From SAR202 cluster bacterium Casp-Chloro-G4 (GTDB lineage: Bacteria; Chloroflexota; Dehalococcoidia; Lucifugimonadales; JADFKI01), in contig MUCK01000034.1 in NCBI GenBank assembly GCA_002816705.1, positions 1 through 53,405 on the forward strand: 53,405 bases of DNA, read 5' to 3'. Numbering within the stretch: the first letter of the stretch is position 1; each line of letters opens with the position of its first letter. The notes beneath the pieces were generated by a model. The model searched no databases and was not told where the DNA came from. It saw only the letters and a program-made list of their open reading frames with translations. This document shows positions 9,651 to 17,726 of the stretch, piece after piece. Made by a program: the position numbers and the translations under genes.

Positions 9651-10463
9651 TTGGAAAATTACATATGTAGAACCTGTGGCGTGGAGTATACGGAGAGCGA
9701 CAGCCCTCCTCTTAATTGTCCTATTTGCGACGACCCTCGCCAGTACGTGGGCTGGGAGGGGCAGCGTTGGACAACAATGGCTGAACTCAGGGTGGAAGGT
9801 TACAGCAACGACATTCGTGAAGAGGAGCCGGGGCTTACTGGCATTGGCATCAGCCCTAGCTTCACGATAGGTCAGCGGGCGTTGCTGGTGCAGACCCCTG
9901 GAGGCAACGTTCTTTACGATTGTGTTAGCTTACTGGACGATGCAGCGATAGAAGCCGTCAAGGCATTGGGAGGCATTCAAGCCATATGCTTCTCCCACCC
10001 TCACTTCTACGACAGCATGGTGACATGGAGCCACGCCTTTGACAACGCTCCCATTTACATACCCGAAGCAGACCGCGACTATGTTATGCGTCCGGACCCG
10101 GCCATACGTTACTGGGGCGGCGAGCCTACAGAGCTTGTGCCGGGAGTAACGCTGATTCAGTGCGGCGGCCATTTCGAGGGCAGCGCTGTGTTGCATTGGG
10201 CGCAAGGGGCAGAGGGCAAAGGCGCGCTGTTCGTTGGTGACAGCATTACGGTGGTGCCGGACAGGCGTTACGTTAGCTTCATGCGCAGCTATCCCAACCT
10301 CATTCCCCTACCGGAGTCGGAGATCAAAAAAATTGTGGATGCCGTTGAGCCTTACGACTTTGATCGTATCTACGGCGGCTGGTGGGGTCGGAACGTAATG
10401 AGCGGAGGTAAGGAGTCCGTCCTCCGGTCGGCAGAGAGGTATATCTCGCAGATCAAGGACTGA
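9651..10463 (+). CDS. Metallo-beta-lactamase-fold protein with N-terminal rubredoxin-like zinc ribbon
   Basis: This 270-residue protein opens with a zinc-ribbon or rubredoxin-like module (CRTC at residues 5-8 and CPIC near 24-27). A metallo-beta-lactamase fold follows. The usual HxHxDH motif is altered to HPHFYD; a third His (GGHFEGS) and a bridging Asp (VGDS) are present, but the position of the last His reads GGWWG. The metal site may therefore be changed or mononuclear. The TTG start is preceded by GGAG six bases upstream. The product could be a hydrolase or an electron-transfer-linked enzyme; the substrate is unknown. Confidence 0.8.
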   Translation: MENYICRTCGVEYTESDSPPLNCPICDDPRQYVGWEGQRWTTMAELRVEGYSNDIREEEPGLTGIGISPSFTIGQRALLVQTPGGNVLYDCVSLLDDAAIEAVKALGGIQAICFSHPHFYDSMVTWSHAFDNAPIYIPEADRDYVMRPDPAIRYWGGEPTELVPGVTLIQCGGHFEGSAVLHWAQGAEGKGALFVGDSITVVPDRRYVSFMRSYPNLIPLPESEIKKIVDAVEPYDFDRIYGGWWGRNVMSGGKESVLRSAERYISQIKD

Positions 10464-10555
10464 CAATCTTGTCTTGGCGCCTATGTACCAGGAGATATGG
10501 CAGGAATTTGGCCCCTGTTTCTATGACATATCCCGCCGTGCCTGACTATCCAAAA

Positions 10556-10921
10556 CTATTTTTCGCGGAAAATCTCGACGCTGGCGTGGGATAGTATGCT
10601 GCCCTTAACCGGGACCTCGGGTTTCATGACCTTTACCCGTACCGACTCCACATCGAAGTTCTCTAGCACGCATGTGGCGATAGATTCAGCTATGTTCTCC
10701 AGTAGTTTTCTTGGTGGCCCTTCCAATATCTTCCTGATTTCCTGGTAGACCAGTGAGTAATTTACTGTGTCGCTAGGATCGTCAGACAGGCCTGCAGGCC
10801 TAAGGTCTAGCTCCATTTCCAGGTCGACAATAAACCTCTGGCCCAACTGCTGCTCAGCCTCGTGGACTCCGTGGTAGCCGTAAAACTTAAGCCCCTCTAG
10901 TTGCATCTTGTCGTGTGACAA
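10556..10921 (-). CDS. folB: Dihydroneopterin aldolase
   Basis: This 121-residue protein catalyses the retro-aldol step from dihydroneopterin to 6-hydroxymethyl-dihydropterin in folate synthesis. The N terminus LEGLKFYGYHGVHEAEQQLG carries the substrate-binding Glu, and VRVKVMKPEVPVKG carries the catalytic Lys. Length and layout are typical. The start is either TTG 10921 or ATG 10906; neither has a clear ribosome binding site. It follows the CitE-like gene after two bases, so the two are probably cotranscribed, although no metabolic link is obvious. Confidence 0.93.
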   Translation of the reverse strand: MSHDKMQLEGLKFYGYHGVHEAEQQLGQRFIVDLEMELDLRPAGLSDDPSDTVNYSLVYQEIRKILEGPPRKLLENIAESIATCVLENFDVESVRVKVMKPEVPVKGSILSHASVEIFREK

Positions 10922-10923
10922 CG

Positions 10924-11823
10924 TTAATTACCCGGACCGGCAATGTTTTGCATAGCCTCTGCTAGCTCCAGCAGGGCCTGGGCGCGCTTGACCACTGGAA
11001 CGTCAACAACCTTGCCGTCCAGCGACGTGGAGCCTCTGCCGATGCGCTCTGCCTCCTCAAAGGCGGCGATGACTCTTTGCGCATGCTCGACCTCTGCCTG
11101 CGAAGGCGAGAAGGTCTCGTTGATGATGTCGATTTGGGCAGGGTGGATTGCGAACTTCCCTTTGAAGCCGAATTTCTTTGCGTCCTGGGCGTTTGACCGC
11201 AGGCCGTCTGGGTCTCGAAAGCTGAAAAACGGAGTATCCAGAGCCAGCACACCTGCAGCCCTTGCCGCTACGCCTATGGCGCTCCTGGCGTACACAGTCT
11301 CCTGCTCCCCTTCTGTGCGCTCTATGCCCATGTCGTTGGTGTAATCTTCCGCGCCGAAGGCGACAGCGATAATTCTTGGAGACGCCGCGCTGACCTCGTA
11401 GGCGTGGGAGACGGCCATTGCCGTTTCGATCCACGGCACCAGTCGGACGTGACCGTCCTGCAGGCCTGCTTTGCGTTCCAAGTCGGACAGAATGCTGGAG
11501 ATTTTCTGGATGTCGTCTGCGGTGTAAATTTTCCCTATAGATACGCCGAAGATGTCCGGACCGACTAAGGCAGCCAGGTCCTTTTCCATAATGCCGGTAT
11601 CCATCGAGTTAACCCTGGGAATGACCTTTGTGCCGCCCGCAGCTAGGCTGGCGATGTGCGCGGCCGTCACCTCTCGGGCGTTGGTCTTCTCATCATCTGG
11701 GACGGAATCTTCCAGGTCTGGAATGAAGGCGTCGGGCCTCAGGGCCATGGCCTTTTCCATCATGTTGGGCTGATTGCCTGGAACGAAAAGCAGGCTTCGT
11801 AATGCGGTTATAGCAGAGGTCAT
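10924..11823 (-). CDS. CitE-like HpcH/HpaI aldolase/citrate lyase family protein
   Basis: This 299-residue TIM-barrel protein of the CitE family cleaves or forms C-C bonds in acyl-CoA hydroxyacids, for example malyl- or citramalyl-CoA. RSLLFVPGNQPNMMEKA near the start, DLEDSVPDDEK (metal-binding Asp/Glu), the PRVN motif, PWIETA and AFGAEDYTND are all family hallmarks. No CitD or CitF partner is near, so it is probably a stand-alone acyl-CoA lyase rather than part of a citrate lyase complex. It is divergent from cofE and 2 bases upstream of folB. Confidence 0.88.
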   Translation of the reverse strand: MTSAITALRSLLFVPGNQPNMMEKAMALRPDAFIPDLEDSVPDDEKTNAREVTAAHIASLAAGGTKVIPRVNSMDTGIMEKDLAALVGPDIFGVSIGKIYTADDIQKISSILSDLERKAGLQDGHVRLVPWIETAMAVSHAYEVSAASPRIIAVAFGAEDYTNDMGIERTEGEQETVYARSAIGVAARAAGVLALDTPFFSFRDPDGLRSNAQDAKKFGFKGKFAIHPAQIDIINETFSPSQAEVEHAQRVIAAFEEAERIGRGSTSLDGKVVDVPVVKRAQALLELAEAMQNIAGPGN

Positions 11824-11980
11824 GGCAGTCTCCGTACTTGTTCAAGGGCTTGAAAAATCCGGAATGAGTATAGCACGTTGGCCTGTTGCCGGCGGCAATT
11901 GTGCGCCTGAGGCCATACTGCGTATACTGTATTTCCTAATGCCGATTCGGGCAGCCAAAGTTCTAACAGATGAGCCTAAT

Positions 11981-12754
11981 ATGAGCGTATTTCCTCGTAT
12001 AGAAATCATAGGTGTAACCGGGATGCCGGAGATTAAAGAAGGCGATAACCTTTCGCTTGCGATCTTTGAGGCGGCGCGGGACCAGGGTACGCCGCTGGCG
12101 AACGGCGACATACTGGTTGTGACGCAGAAGGTTGTATCTAAGTCTGAAGGTCGCCTTGTGAATCTCAACGACGTAACGCCTTCTGATTATGCAAAGCAAT
12201 TAGCCGCGGACACGGGCAAGGACGCCCGTCTGGTGGAACTGGTGCTTCTGGAGAGTCGTTCCATTGTCAGGATGGACGTGGACAGGGGCGTGATAATAAC
12301 GGAAACGAAACACGGGTTCGTTTGCGCCAACGCCGGGATAGACTCATCTAATGTGCCGGGCGAGGACGTGGTTTGCCTGTTGCCCGTCGACTCCGATAAG
12401 TCGGCTCAGGGCATACGTAATGCGATTGGTGACCTGATAGGTGGCGCACAGATCGGCGTTGTGGTCTCAGATACATTCGGGAGGGCTTGGCGCGAGGGGC
12501 ACAGCAACTTTGCCATAGGCGTCGCGGGAGTGGAGCCGATGAAAGACTACCGTGGAACGCTGGACGCCAACGACAGAGAGTTGAAAGTGACCACCATCGC
12601 CGTGGCCGACGAGTTAGCCGCTGCCGCCGAAATGGTGACTGCCAAATCAATTAACGTTCCGGTTGCCATCGTCCGGGGCTACGAGTACGGCACAAATTCT
12701 ACAAACGGCATAAAGCCTATGATCCGAGACCGTTCAAAGGACCTCTTTCGATAG
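11981..12754 (+). CDS. cofE: Coenzyme F420-0:L-glutamate ligase
   Basis: This 257-residue enzyme adds glutamate to F420-0 using GTP, building the tail of the deazaflavin cofactor F420. The blocks GDILVVTQKVVSKSEGR, ETKHGFVCANAGIDSSNV and VVVSDTFGRAWREG are characteristic of the family. The frame stays open upstream to 11774, but those 69 residues overlap the divergent CitE-like gene and do not look like the family, so ATG 11981 is chosen (MSVFPRIEIIGVTGMPEI). No C-terminal nitroreductase domain is fused, unlike actinobacterial FbiB. The gene implies that this organism makes or modifies F420. Confidence 0.93.
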   Translation: MSVFPRIEIIGVTGMPEIKEGDNLSLAIFEAARDQGTPLANGDILVVTQKVVSKSEGRLVNLNDVTPSDYAKQLAADTGKDARLVELVLLESRSIVRMDVDRGVIITETKHGFVCANAGIDSSNVPGEDVVCLLPVDSDKSAQGIRNAIGDLIGGAQIGVVVSDTFGRAWREGHSNFAIGVAGVEPMKDYRGTLDANDRELKVTTIAVADELAAAAEMVTAKSINVPVAIVRGYEYGTNSTNGIKPMIRDRSKDLFR

Positions 12755-13026
12755 GCTGTTCAGGCTTTTCCATATTGACGGTCCCTTGACTGGTAATTTA
12801 GCAGGATCAAATCCCCGTTAGTTTCGTTTAAGCGAACCACCTTAAATTACTCATATTCGTCGTTTTTATTGCCTGATTTTAATTATTATTGGCTATTAAT
12901 GTATGGCAATCGAAATCCTGCGATTAACCCTCTTTCGTCCTCCTGGATCTTGGTCGAAGGCTTGTTTAGCAGGTAATAGACTGATAAATGCCTTATCTTT
13001 TATATTGCACATTTAGCTATGTTAAT
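12755..13026. other. A+T-rich intergenic stretch after cofE
   Basis: The 337-base gap between cofE and the next gene is clearly A+T-rich. Apart from the promoter at 13027-13055 I see no terminator with a T tract, no RNA gene and no convincing open frame. Confidence 0.5.
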
Positions 13027-13055
13027 TTGACAGCCCCCACTAACGAAGCTATAAT
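13027..13055 (+). promoter_or_regulatory. Perfect consensus sigma-70 promoter of the SufR-like regulator
   Basis: TTGACA (13027-13032), a 17-base spacer and TATAAT (13050-13055) match the housekeeping consensus at all 12 positions. Transcription would start near 13062, leaving a leader of about 30 bases before the ATG at 13092. Confidence 0.9.
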
Positions 13056-13091
13056 CAGGGCGAAACGTAAGAATCGCTTGATTGGAGTGGT

Positions 13092-13763
13092 ATGGAAGGG
13101 ACAAGGCTGCGAATTCTTCAGCTATTGCAGGCAAATGGGCATAAGACCGTTGATGGCCTGGCCACGAGCATAGGTCTTGCCCCGGCCACTATTCGAAGGC
13201 ACTTGGACATTCTTCAAAGGGACAGGCTAGTTGGATTCGAAGAGGTCCGAAAAAAGACGGGTCGGCCGGAATATTCCTTCTATCTGACTGAGGATGGACA
13301 GGAGTCGCTTCCCAAGGATTACGACAGGCTGTTAACGAGGGTTGTGGACCAGATCGGCAAGCTGACTCCCGAGGATACTCAGGGGCTCGATGGCCCCCAA
13401 ATTCTTCACCAGGTTTTTACGGGGCTCTCCCAACAGACAGCATCGGAGAACGTTTCGCTCGAGGGTCAGAGTCTGGAGCAACGAGCCAAATCATTGTTCA
13501 AAGTTCTGGAGAGCCAAGATTTCTCCCCTATTTTGACGAAGAGCGACGATGTGATTGAGTTGAGGCTCATGAACTGCCCGTTCCGTTCTGTTGCCATGAA
13601 GAACCCCTCCGTGTGTTCGTACGACTTCCATCTGATAGCGACTATGCTCGGTGTCGACATTTCCAGAATGGAAAGTATTCGAGATGGCGCCGGCGGGTGC
13701 ATGTACAAGATCATGGTTACGCCCGATGAATCGCGTGAATTAGCGATCGGGATCGAAAGATAA
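13092..13763 (+). CDS. SufR/ArsR-like winged-helix regulator with conserved cysteines
   Basis: This 223-residue regulator begins with a winged helix (residues 5-65, recognition region LAPATIRRHLDIL, wing KKTGRPEYSFYLT). The C-terminal part holds C162, C175 and C203 (NCPFRSVAMK, SVCSYDF, GGCMYK). C162-x12-C175 equals the first spacing in the iron-sulfur regulator SufR, so a bound Fe-S cluster or metal is plausible. It sits alone between cofE and the convergent tenA, behind a perfect consensus promoter. That suggests steady expression, or strong transcription repressed by a bound regulator. Its targets are unknown; no suf genes are in the window. Confidence 0.82.
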   Translation: MEGTRLRILQLLQANGHKTVDGLATSIGLAPATIRRHLDILQRDRLVGFEEVRKKTGRPEYSFYLTEDGQESLPKDYDRLLTRVVDQIGKLTPEDTQGLDGPQILHQVFTGLSQQTASENVSLEGQSLEQRAKSLFKVLESQDFSPILTKSDDVIELRLMNCPFRSVAMKNPSVCSYDFHLIATMLGVDISRMESIRDGAGGCMYKIMVTPDESRELAIGIER

Positions 13764-13796
13764 ATACCCCGTTAGGCTAATAAGATATTCAGCAGA

Positions 13797-13824
13797 TAAG
13801 GCCCTGGCATTGACCAGGGCCTTA
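13797..13824. terminator. Bidirectional terminator candidate between the regulator and tenA
   Basis: An 11-bp perfect stem (TAAGGCCCTGG with CCAGGGCCTTA) closes a 6-base loop in the gap between two convergent genes. The plus side continues with ATTATTT; the T tracts are weak. Confidence 0.65.
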
Positions 13825-13838
13825 ATTATTTCGGAGGC

Positions 13839-14507
13839 CTAAATGGGCCACTGCTCCATGCGATATGCGGCTTCCCAAAACATATACTCGTACTGGCTAC
13901 TCGCGATAAATACCTGCTCCATGCGTTTCAACTCCGCTGCCCCGCAGCTTTCTGCTGTGCGGTCTATAAAAGAGCGTAGCCAGTCTGCAAGCTCGGCGAA
14001 CTCAGGCGCGTTGTACATTTCAATCCAGCGTCCGTAGAGCGGTTGGCCTTCAGGCGCGCCCCTGCCCGACAGCATCTGGCCAATCTCCGAGTAGCCCCAG
14101 GAGCACGGCAGCATAGAAGTGGCGATTGCTCCGATGTCGGCGGAATAGCCGGTCTGCAGCAGATGGCGGGTGTACGCTAGCGTGGTTGGGGATGGCTCCG
14201 TAGACCGTAGCTCTGCCTCGGTAATACCGAAGTCTTTGCAGAAGCTAATGTGCAGCGCCATCTCCTTGTTCAAGGTCTCGTGCAGCAACTGGGCGAACCA
14301 GCCCATGTCTTCCACTTCCTTGGCCTTGGCCACGGCAAGGGATATGGCACGGCAAAAGTCGATCAGAAAGATGTAGTCCTGGCGCATGTAGTACCGAAAT
14401 TTGTCCAGCTCAAGGGTGCCATCGCCGATTCCGGTTACGAATGGGTGTTGCTTTTCGCGGTCCCACATCTCGGCGCCCGCCCGCCTTAGCTCGTCTGAAA
14501 ATCCCAA
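13839..14507 (-). CDS. tenA: TenA family aminopyrimidine aminohydrolase/thiaminase II
   Basis: This 222-residue all-helical enzyme hydrolyses aminopyrimidine products of thiamine breakdown for salvage. The active-site Cys lies in MLPCSWGYSEIG, and the C-terminal FWEAAYRMEQWP holds the conserved Glu. FVTGIGDGTLELDKFRYYMRQDYIFL is the usual N-terminal block. The start is TTG 14507, one base after the stop of the cyclophilin-like gene, so the two form a tight operon. No TPP riboswitch is visible upstream of that pair. Confidence 0.92.
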   Translation of the reverse strand: MGFSDELRRAGAEMWDREKQHPFVTGIGDGTLELDKFRYYMRQDYIFLIDFCRAISLAVAKAKEVEDMGWFAQLLHETLNKEMALHISFCKDFGITEAELRSTEPSPTTLAYTRHLLQTGYSADIGAIATSMLPCSWGYSEIGQMLSGRGAPEGQPLYGRWIEMYNAPEFAELADWLRSFIDRTAESCGAAELKRMEQVFIASSQYEYMFWEAAYRMEQWPI

Positions 14508-14508
14508 T

Positions 14509-14883
14509 TTATGCCTGCTCCACTCGGATATTCGTGCCTGAAGCCACTTCCTTCAGCACGGTTGCGTCGCCCTCTATGTCGCCGAGAACGTTTACGGCGC
14601 TGGCGGGTCTTATTTCGTCGCCGATGCTGGCCGGGGTGCGCCCGAAGAATAGGCATAGTGCCTGCCCTGGGGGCCAGTAGCCAACCGCGCCCATCTCCAC
14701 CACCTCCTGCGCGTCGTCCTCTTCGTCCTCAACGGGGATACGGAAGTATATCTCGTCGCCCCATGTGCTGCCCGACGCCTCGATGGGCAGGGCGTCCCAA
14801 AGTAAGTCCGACGTGTAGCTGCTGTTAAGGACCGCCGTTACCAGGTGATCCCCTGCTGTAATCCTTATGCGTCGTCCTGCCAT
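14509..14883 (-). CDS. Cyclophilin-like fold protein (TM1367-like)
   Basis: This 124-residue protein fits the small cyclophilin-like family found in archaea and some bacteria (PF04126 type). The key block is EMGAVGYWPPGQALCLFFG, after a GDEIYFRIP strand. The family has a cyclophilin-type barrel without proven prolyl isomerase activity. A very acidic loop (PVEDEEDDAQ) lies in the middle. It is directly followed by tenA, separated by one base. The tight pairing hints at a role near pyrimidine or thiamine salvage, which is only inferred. Confidence 0.75.
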   Translation of the reverse strand: MAGRRIRITAGDHLVTAVLNSSYTSDLLWDALPIEASGSTWGDEIYFRIPVEDEEDDAQEVVEMGAVGYWPPGQALCLFFGRTPASIGDEIRPASAVNVLGDIEGDATVLKEVASGTNIRVEQA

Positions 14884-15014
14884 CTCTCACCCTGCCATTG
14901 ATGGAAATTCTATAATGCGCTCCCGTGTTAACGCGGCGCAGAGGACATTATCGCCCAAGCAAATCCTTGACACAAGCGGCGATTCGTGGCTAAGTATGTT
15001 GCCGGAGGTCGGAA

Positions 15015-16517
15015 TTGACAAAATCGGGATACATATTGGCTTTGGACCAGGGCACTACAGGCACCACGGCAATCCTGGTGGATGGTAGTGGTAAGGTTCT
15101 GTGGCGCACGTACCAGGAAATCGAGCAGATTTACCCCCACCCTGGTTGGGTGGAGCACAATCCTGAGGAGCTTTTCGGGTCGTGTATGGCTGTCGTAGAG
15201 GAGCTTCTTGAGGAGACCGAAGTCTCTGTTGGCCAGATACAGGGCATCGGAATTACTAATCAGAGAGAGACGGCTCTTGTTTGGGACCGTCGTACAGGAA
15301 CGGCTTTATCCAATGCGGTTGTGTGGCAGTGCCGCCGGACGGCCCCTCTTTGCGACGCGCTAAAGGCACAAGGCCTGGAGGAAGATGTTCGTGACAAGAC
15401 AGGACTACCAATCGACGCGTACTTCTCCGGCACCAAAGTCCGTTGGATTCTAGACAACATTCCGGAGGGCCAGCGCAGGGCTGAGGCCGGAGAGTTGGCC
15501 TTTGGCACCGTGGATAGCTGGTTGCTTTGGAACCTGACCAACGGCACGGTACACGCCACTGACGTTACCAATGCCGCACGTACCATGCTCTACAACATCA
15601 ACACGCTGGAATGGGACGACGACCTTCTTTCGGAGCTGGACATTCCCAGGGCGGTGCTGCCGGAGGTACGCTCCTCCAGTGAGATATTTGGACACGCTAG
15701 TGGAAACTACTTTGGTGGTCAGAGCATACCAATCGCGGGCATGGCGGGCGACCAGCATGCGGCTCTGTTCGGTCAGGCCTGCTTCCGTCCAGGGATGACG
15801 AAGAACACCTATGGCACAGGGTCGTTCGTGCTGATGAACACGGGCGACAGGCGTACCGTCTCCGAGCACGGGTTAATCACCACGCCTGCGTGGAGCATTG
15901 ACGGTAAGGTGACATATGCCCTGGAGGGGAGTATCTTCTCCACCGGAGCCACGGTACAGTGGCTGCGAGATGAGCTTCACATGATTGATTCAGCATCTGA
16001 AGTGGAGAAACTGGCACGGTCTGTAGAAGACAATGGCGGCCTATACATCGTTCCCGCCTTTACGGGGTTGGGCGCGCCCCACTGGGATATGTACGCTCGC
16101 GGGGCCATCCTGGGAATCACCAGAGGCACAAATCAAGGCCACTTCGCCCGCGCCGCGCTGGAGTCTACGGCGTATCAGGTTCGCGATGTTGTAGAGGCCA
16201 TGAAGAGCGATGCGGGATTGGATATCGCTCTGCTTCGGGTGGACGGCGGCGGCACGGCAAACGATCTAATGATGCAGTTCCAGGCCGATATCTTGGAAAT
16301 GCCCTTGGAACGCTCTCAAGTGATGGAGACCACAGCCTTGGGCGCGGCCTTTCTGGCTGGACTCGCCGTCGGCTTTTGGCACAGCCAGAAGGAGATTGAA
16401 AGCCTGTGGTCGGCCGGCATGCGCTACGAGCCAGAGATGACGGACGAAATACGAGACGGCCTTTGCAGAAGGTGGTCTCGCGCAGTGGATAGGGCCATGG
16501 ATTGGGACGACGAGTAG
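15015..16517 (+). CDS. glpK: Glycerol kinase
   Basis: This 500-residue FGGY-family kinase turns glycerol into sn-glycerol 3-phosphate. It starts with YILALDQGTTGTTAIL (phosphate-binding loop). It also has ITNQRETALVWDR, the WQCRRTAP segment, GMAGDQHAALFGQ and FTGLGAPHWDMYARG, and the second FGGY signature region includes LLRVDGGGTANDLMMQFQAD. Length is normal. The start is TTG 15015 with GGAGG 6 bases before. No glpF or glpD is adjacent, but an Ldh2-type dehydrogenase follows by 69 bases. Confidence 0.96.
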   Translation: MTKSGYILALDQGTTGTTAILVDGSGKVLWRTYQEIEQIYPHPGWVEHNPEELFGSCMAVVEELLEETEVSVGQIQGIGITNQRETALVWDRRTGTALSNAVVWQCRRTAPLCDALKAQGLEEDVRDKTGLPIDAYFSGTKVRWILDNIPEGQRRAEAGELAFGTVDSWLLWNLTNGTVHATDVTNAARTMLYNINTLEWDDDLLSELDIPRAVLPEVRSSSEIFGHASGNYFGGQSIPIAGMAGDQHAALFGQACFRPGMTKNTYGTGSFVLMNTGDRRTVSEHGLITTPAWSIDGKVTYALEGSIFSTGATVQWLRDELHMIDSASEVEKLARSVEDNGGLYIVPAFTGLGAPHWDMYARGAILGITRGTNQGHFARAALESTAYQVRDVVEAMKSDAGLDIALLRVDGGGTANDLMMQFQADILEMPLERSQVMETTALGAAFLAGLAVGFWHSQKEIESLWSAGMRYEPEMTDEIRDGLCRRWSRAVDRAMDWDDE

Positions 16518-16586
16518 GATTGTCCGGTCTAATAATCGATTACTTTTCCGGAGCGTTTCAGAAATCGCAAAATTCAGGAGGAAGCA

Positions 16587-17636
16587 ATGCCCACAGTTCA
16601 GGCAGATAGGCTAAAAGAGATTGCAGCCCAACTACTAATGGGAGCGGGCGCCACTGAAGAAGAGGCAGCTATAGTAGCTCGCCACTCAATCGGTGCGAAC
16701 CTCGCGGGACACGACTCCCACGGCATAATCCAGATTCCCACATACATAGACCGGGTGAAGCGTGGTCATATCGTGCCCGGAGCCGAGTACGAAGTCGTCA
16801 GGGAGAGCTCCACAACGACTGTCGTTGACGGGCACTGGGGCTACGGCTACGTCGTTTCCGAGCGGGCAATGAAGACAACAATGGCAAAGGCCCAGGAACA
16901 CGGCGTTGCGGCCGCTACTGTCTTCAGGCAGAGCCACGTAGGCCGTGTGGCAGACTACCCCATCATGGCCTCCAGCGAGGGATTGATTGGCATGATGACC
17001 GCAGACTCGGGTCGCTCTGCCAAAGGCGTAGTGCCTTTTGGGGGCCGCGAGGCCAGACTGGGCACAAACCCAATCTGCATATCCATGCCCAGTAACCTGG
17101 AAGGGCCAATGTTCATCGATATGGCCACCAGCGCTGTGGCAGCAGGCAAATTAGGCGTAGCCGTTGCCAGAGGTACGTCAGTCCCAGAAGGATGGATCAT
17201 CGATAAGGACGGCAACCCGTCTACTGACCCCAGCGACCTGCGAAACGGCGGTGCGGTGCTGCCGTTGGGAGGCGCAGAGGGCCACAAGGGCTACGGTCTG
17301 GCCGTGATGATCGAGATATTTTCGGGCATACTCACCGGCCTGGGTTTTGGACACGATCCCTCAGGAAGGCATAACGACGGCTGCTTCATGGCTGCCTTCA
17401 AAGTGGACGCGTTCAGGGACCTGGCAGACTTCAAGAAAGAGGTCACCGAGTTTGCCCAGTACCTCAAGGAGACGCCGACTGCAAAGGGCTTTTCTGAGGT
17501 CTTCTATCCAGGAGAGCTGGAGCACCTGAAGGAGAAGAGGTTGCTTCAGGAAGGCATAGCCGTGGAGGACTCGACGTGGGACAAGCTGAAGGCGTTGGCG
17601 GATGAGTACGGGCTAGCGGAGAAATTGGCCCTTTAG
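16587..17636 (+). CDS. Ldh2-type malate/L-lactate/ureidoglycolate dehydrogenase family
   Basis: This 349-residue NAD(P)-dependent oxidoreductase belongs to the Ldh2 family, which has a fold unlike classic lactate dehydrogenase. Recognisable blocks are ANLAGHDSHGIIQIPTY (catalytic His), VDGHWGYGYVVSERAMK, GTNPICISMP and GHKGYGLAVMIEIFSGILTG. The substrate (malate, sulfolactate, lactate or similar 2-hydroxyacids) cannot be fixed from sequence. An AGGAGGA site precedes the ATG. It follows glpK on the same strand and ends at a strong bidirectional terminator. Confidence 0.9.
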   Translation: MPTVQADRLKEIAAQLLMGAGATEEEAAIVARHSIGANLAGHDSHGIIQIPTYIDRVKRGHIVPGAEYEVVRESSTTTVVDGHWGYGYVVSERAMKTTMAKAQEHGVAAATVFRQSHVGRVADYPIMASSEGLIGMMTADSGRSAKGVVPFGGREARLGTNPICISMPSNLEGPMFIDMATSAVAAGKLGVAVARGTSVPEGWIIDKDGNPSTDPSDLRNGGAVLPLGGAEGHKGYGLAVMIEIFSGILTGLGFGHDPSGRHNDGCFMAAFKVDAFRDLADFKKEVTEFAQYLKETPTAKGFSEVFYPGELEHLKEKRLLQEGIAVEDSTWDKLKALADEYGLAEKLAL

Positions 17637-17659
17637 TTTCTGTATCTAGTTAGGAAGAC

Positions 17660-17697
17660 AAGAGCCGGACCGCAAATTAGAAAGCGGTCCGGCTCTT
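17660..17697. terminator. Bidirectional intrinsic terminator
   Basis: A perfect 14-bp stem (AAGAGCCGGACCGC with GCGGTCCGGCTCTT) surrounds a 10-base loop and is followed by TTTG on the plus strand. It serves the Ldh2 gene and the convergent LVIVD gene. Confidence 0.88.
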
Positions 17698-17726
17698 TTG
17701 CTTTGCAGTATCCCCTAGCCTGGTTC

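Noticed and set aside
11774-11980. Upstream extension of the cofE frame by 69 residues
   Set aside because: It overlaps the divergent CitE-like gene and does not resemble the family; ATG 11981 gives the normal N terminus.
12776-12815. TTGACG and TTGACT after cofE as promoters
   Set aside because: No -10 at proper spacing, unlike the perfect promoter at 13027.
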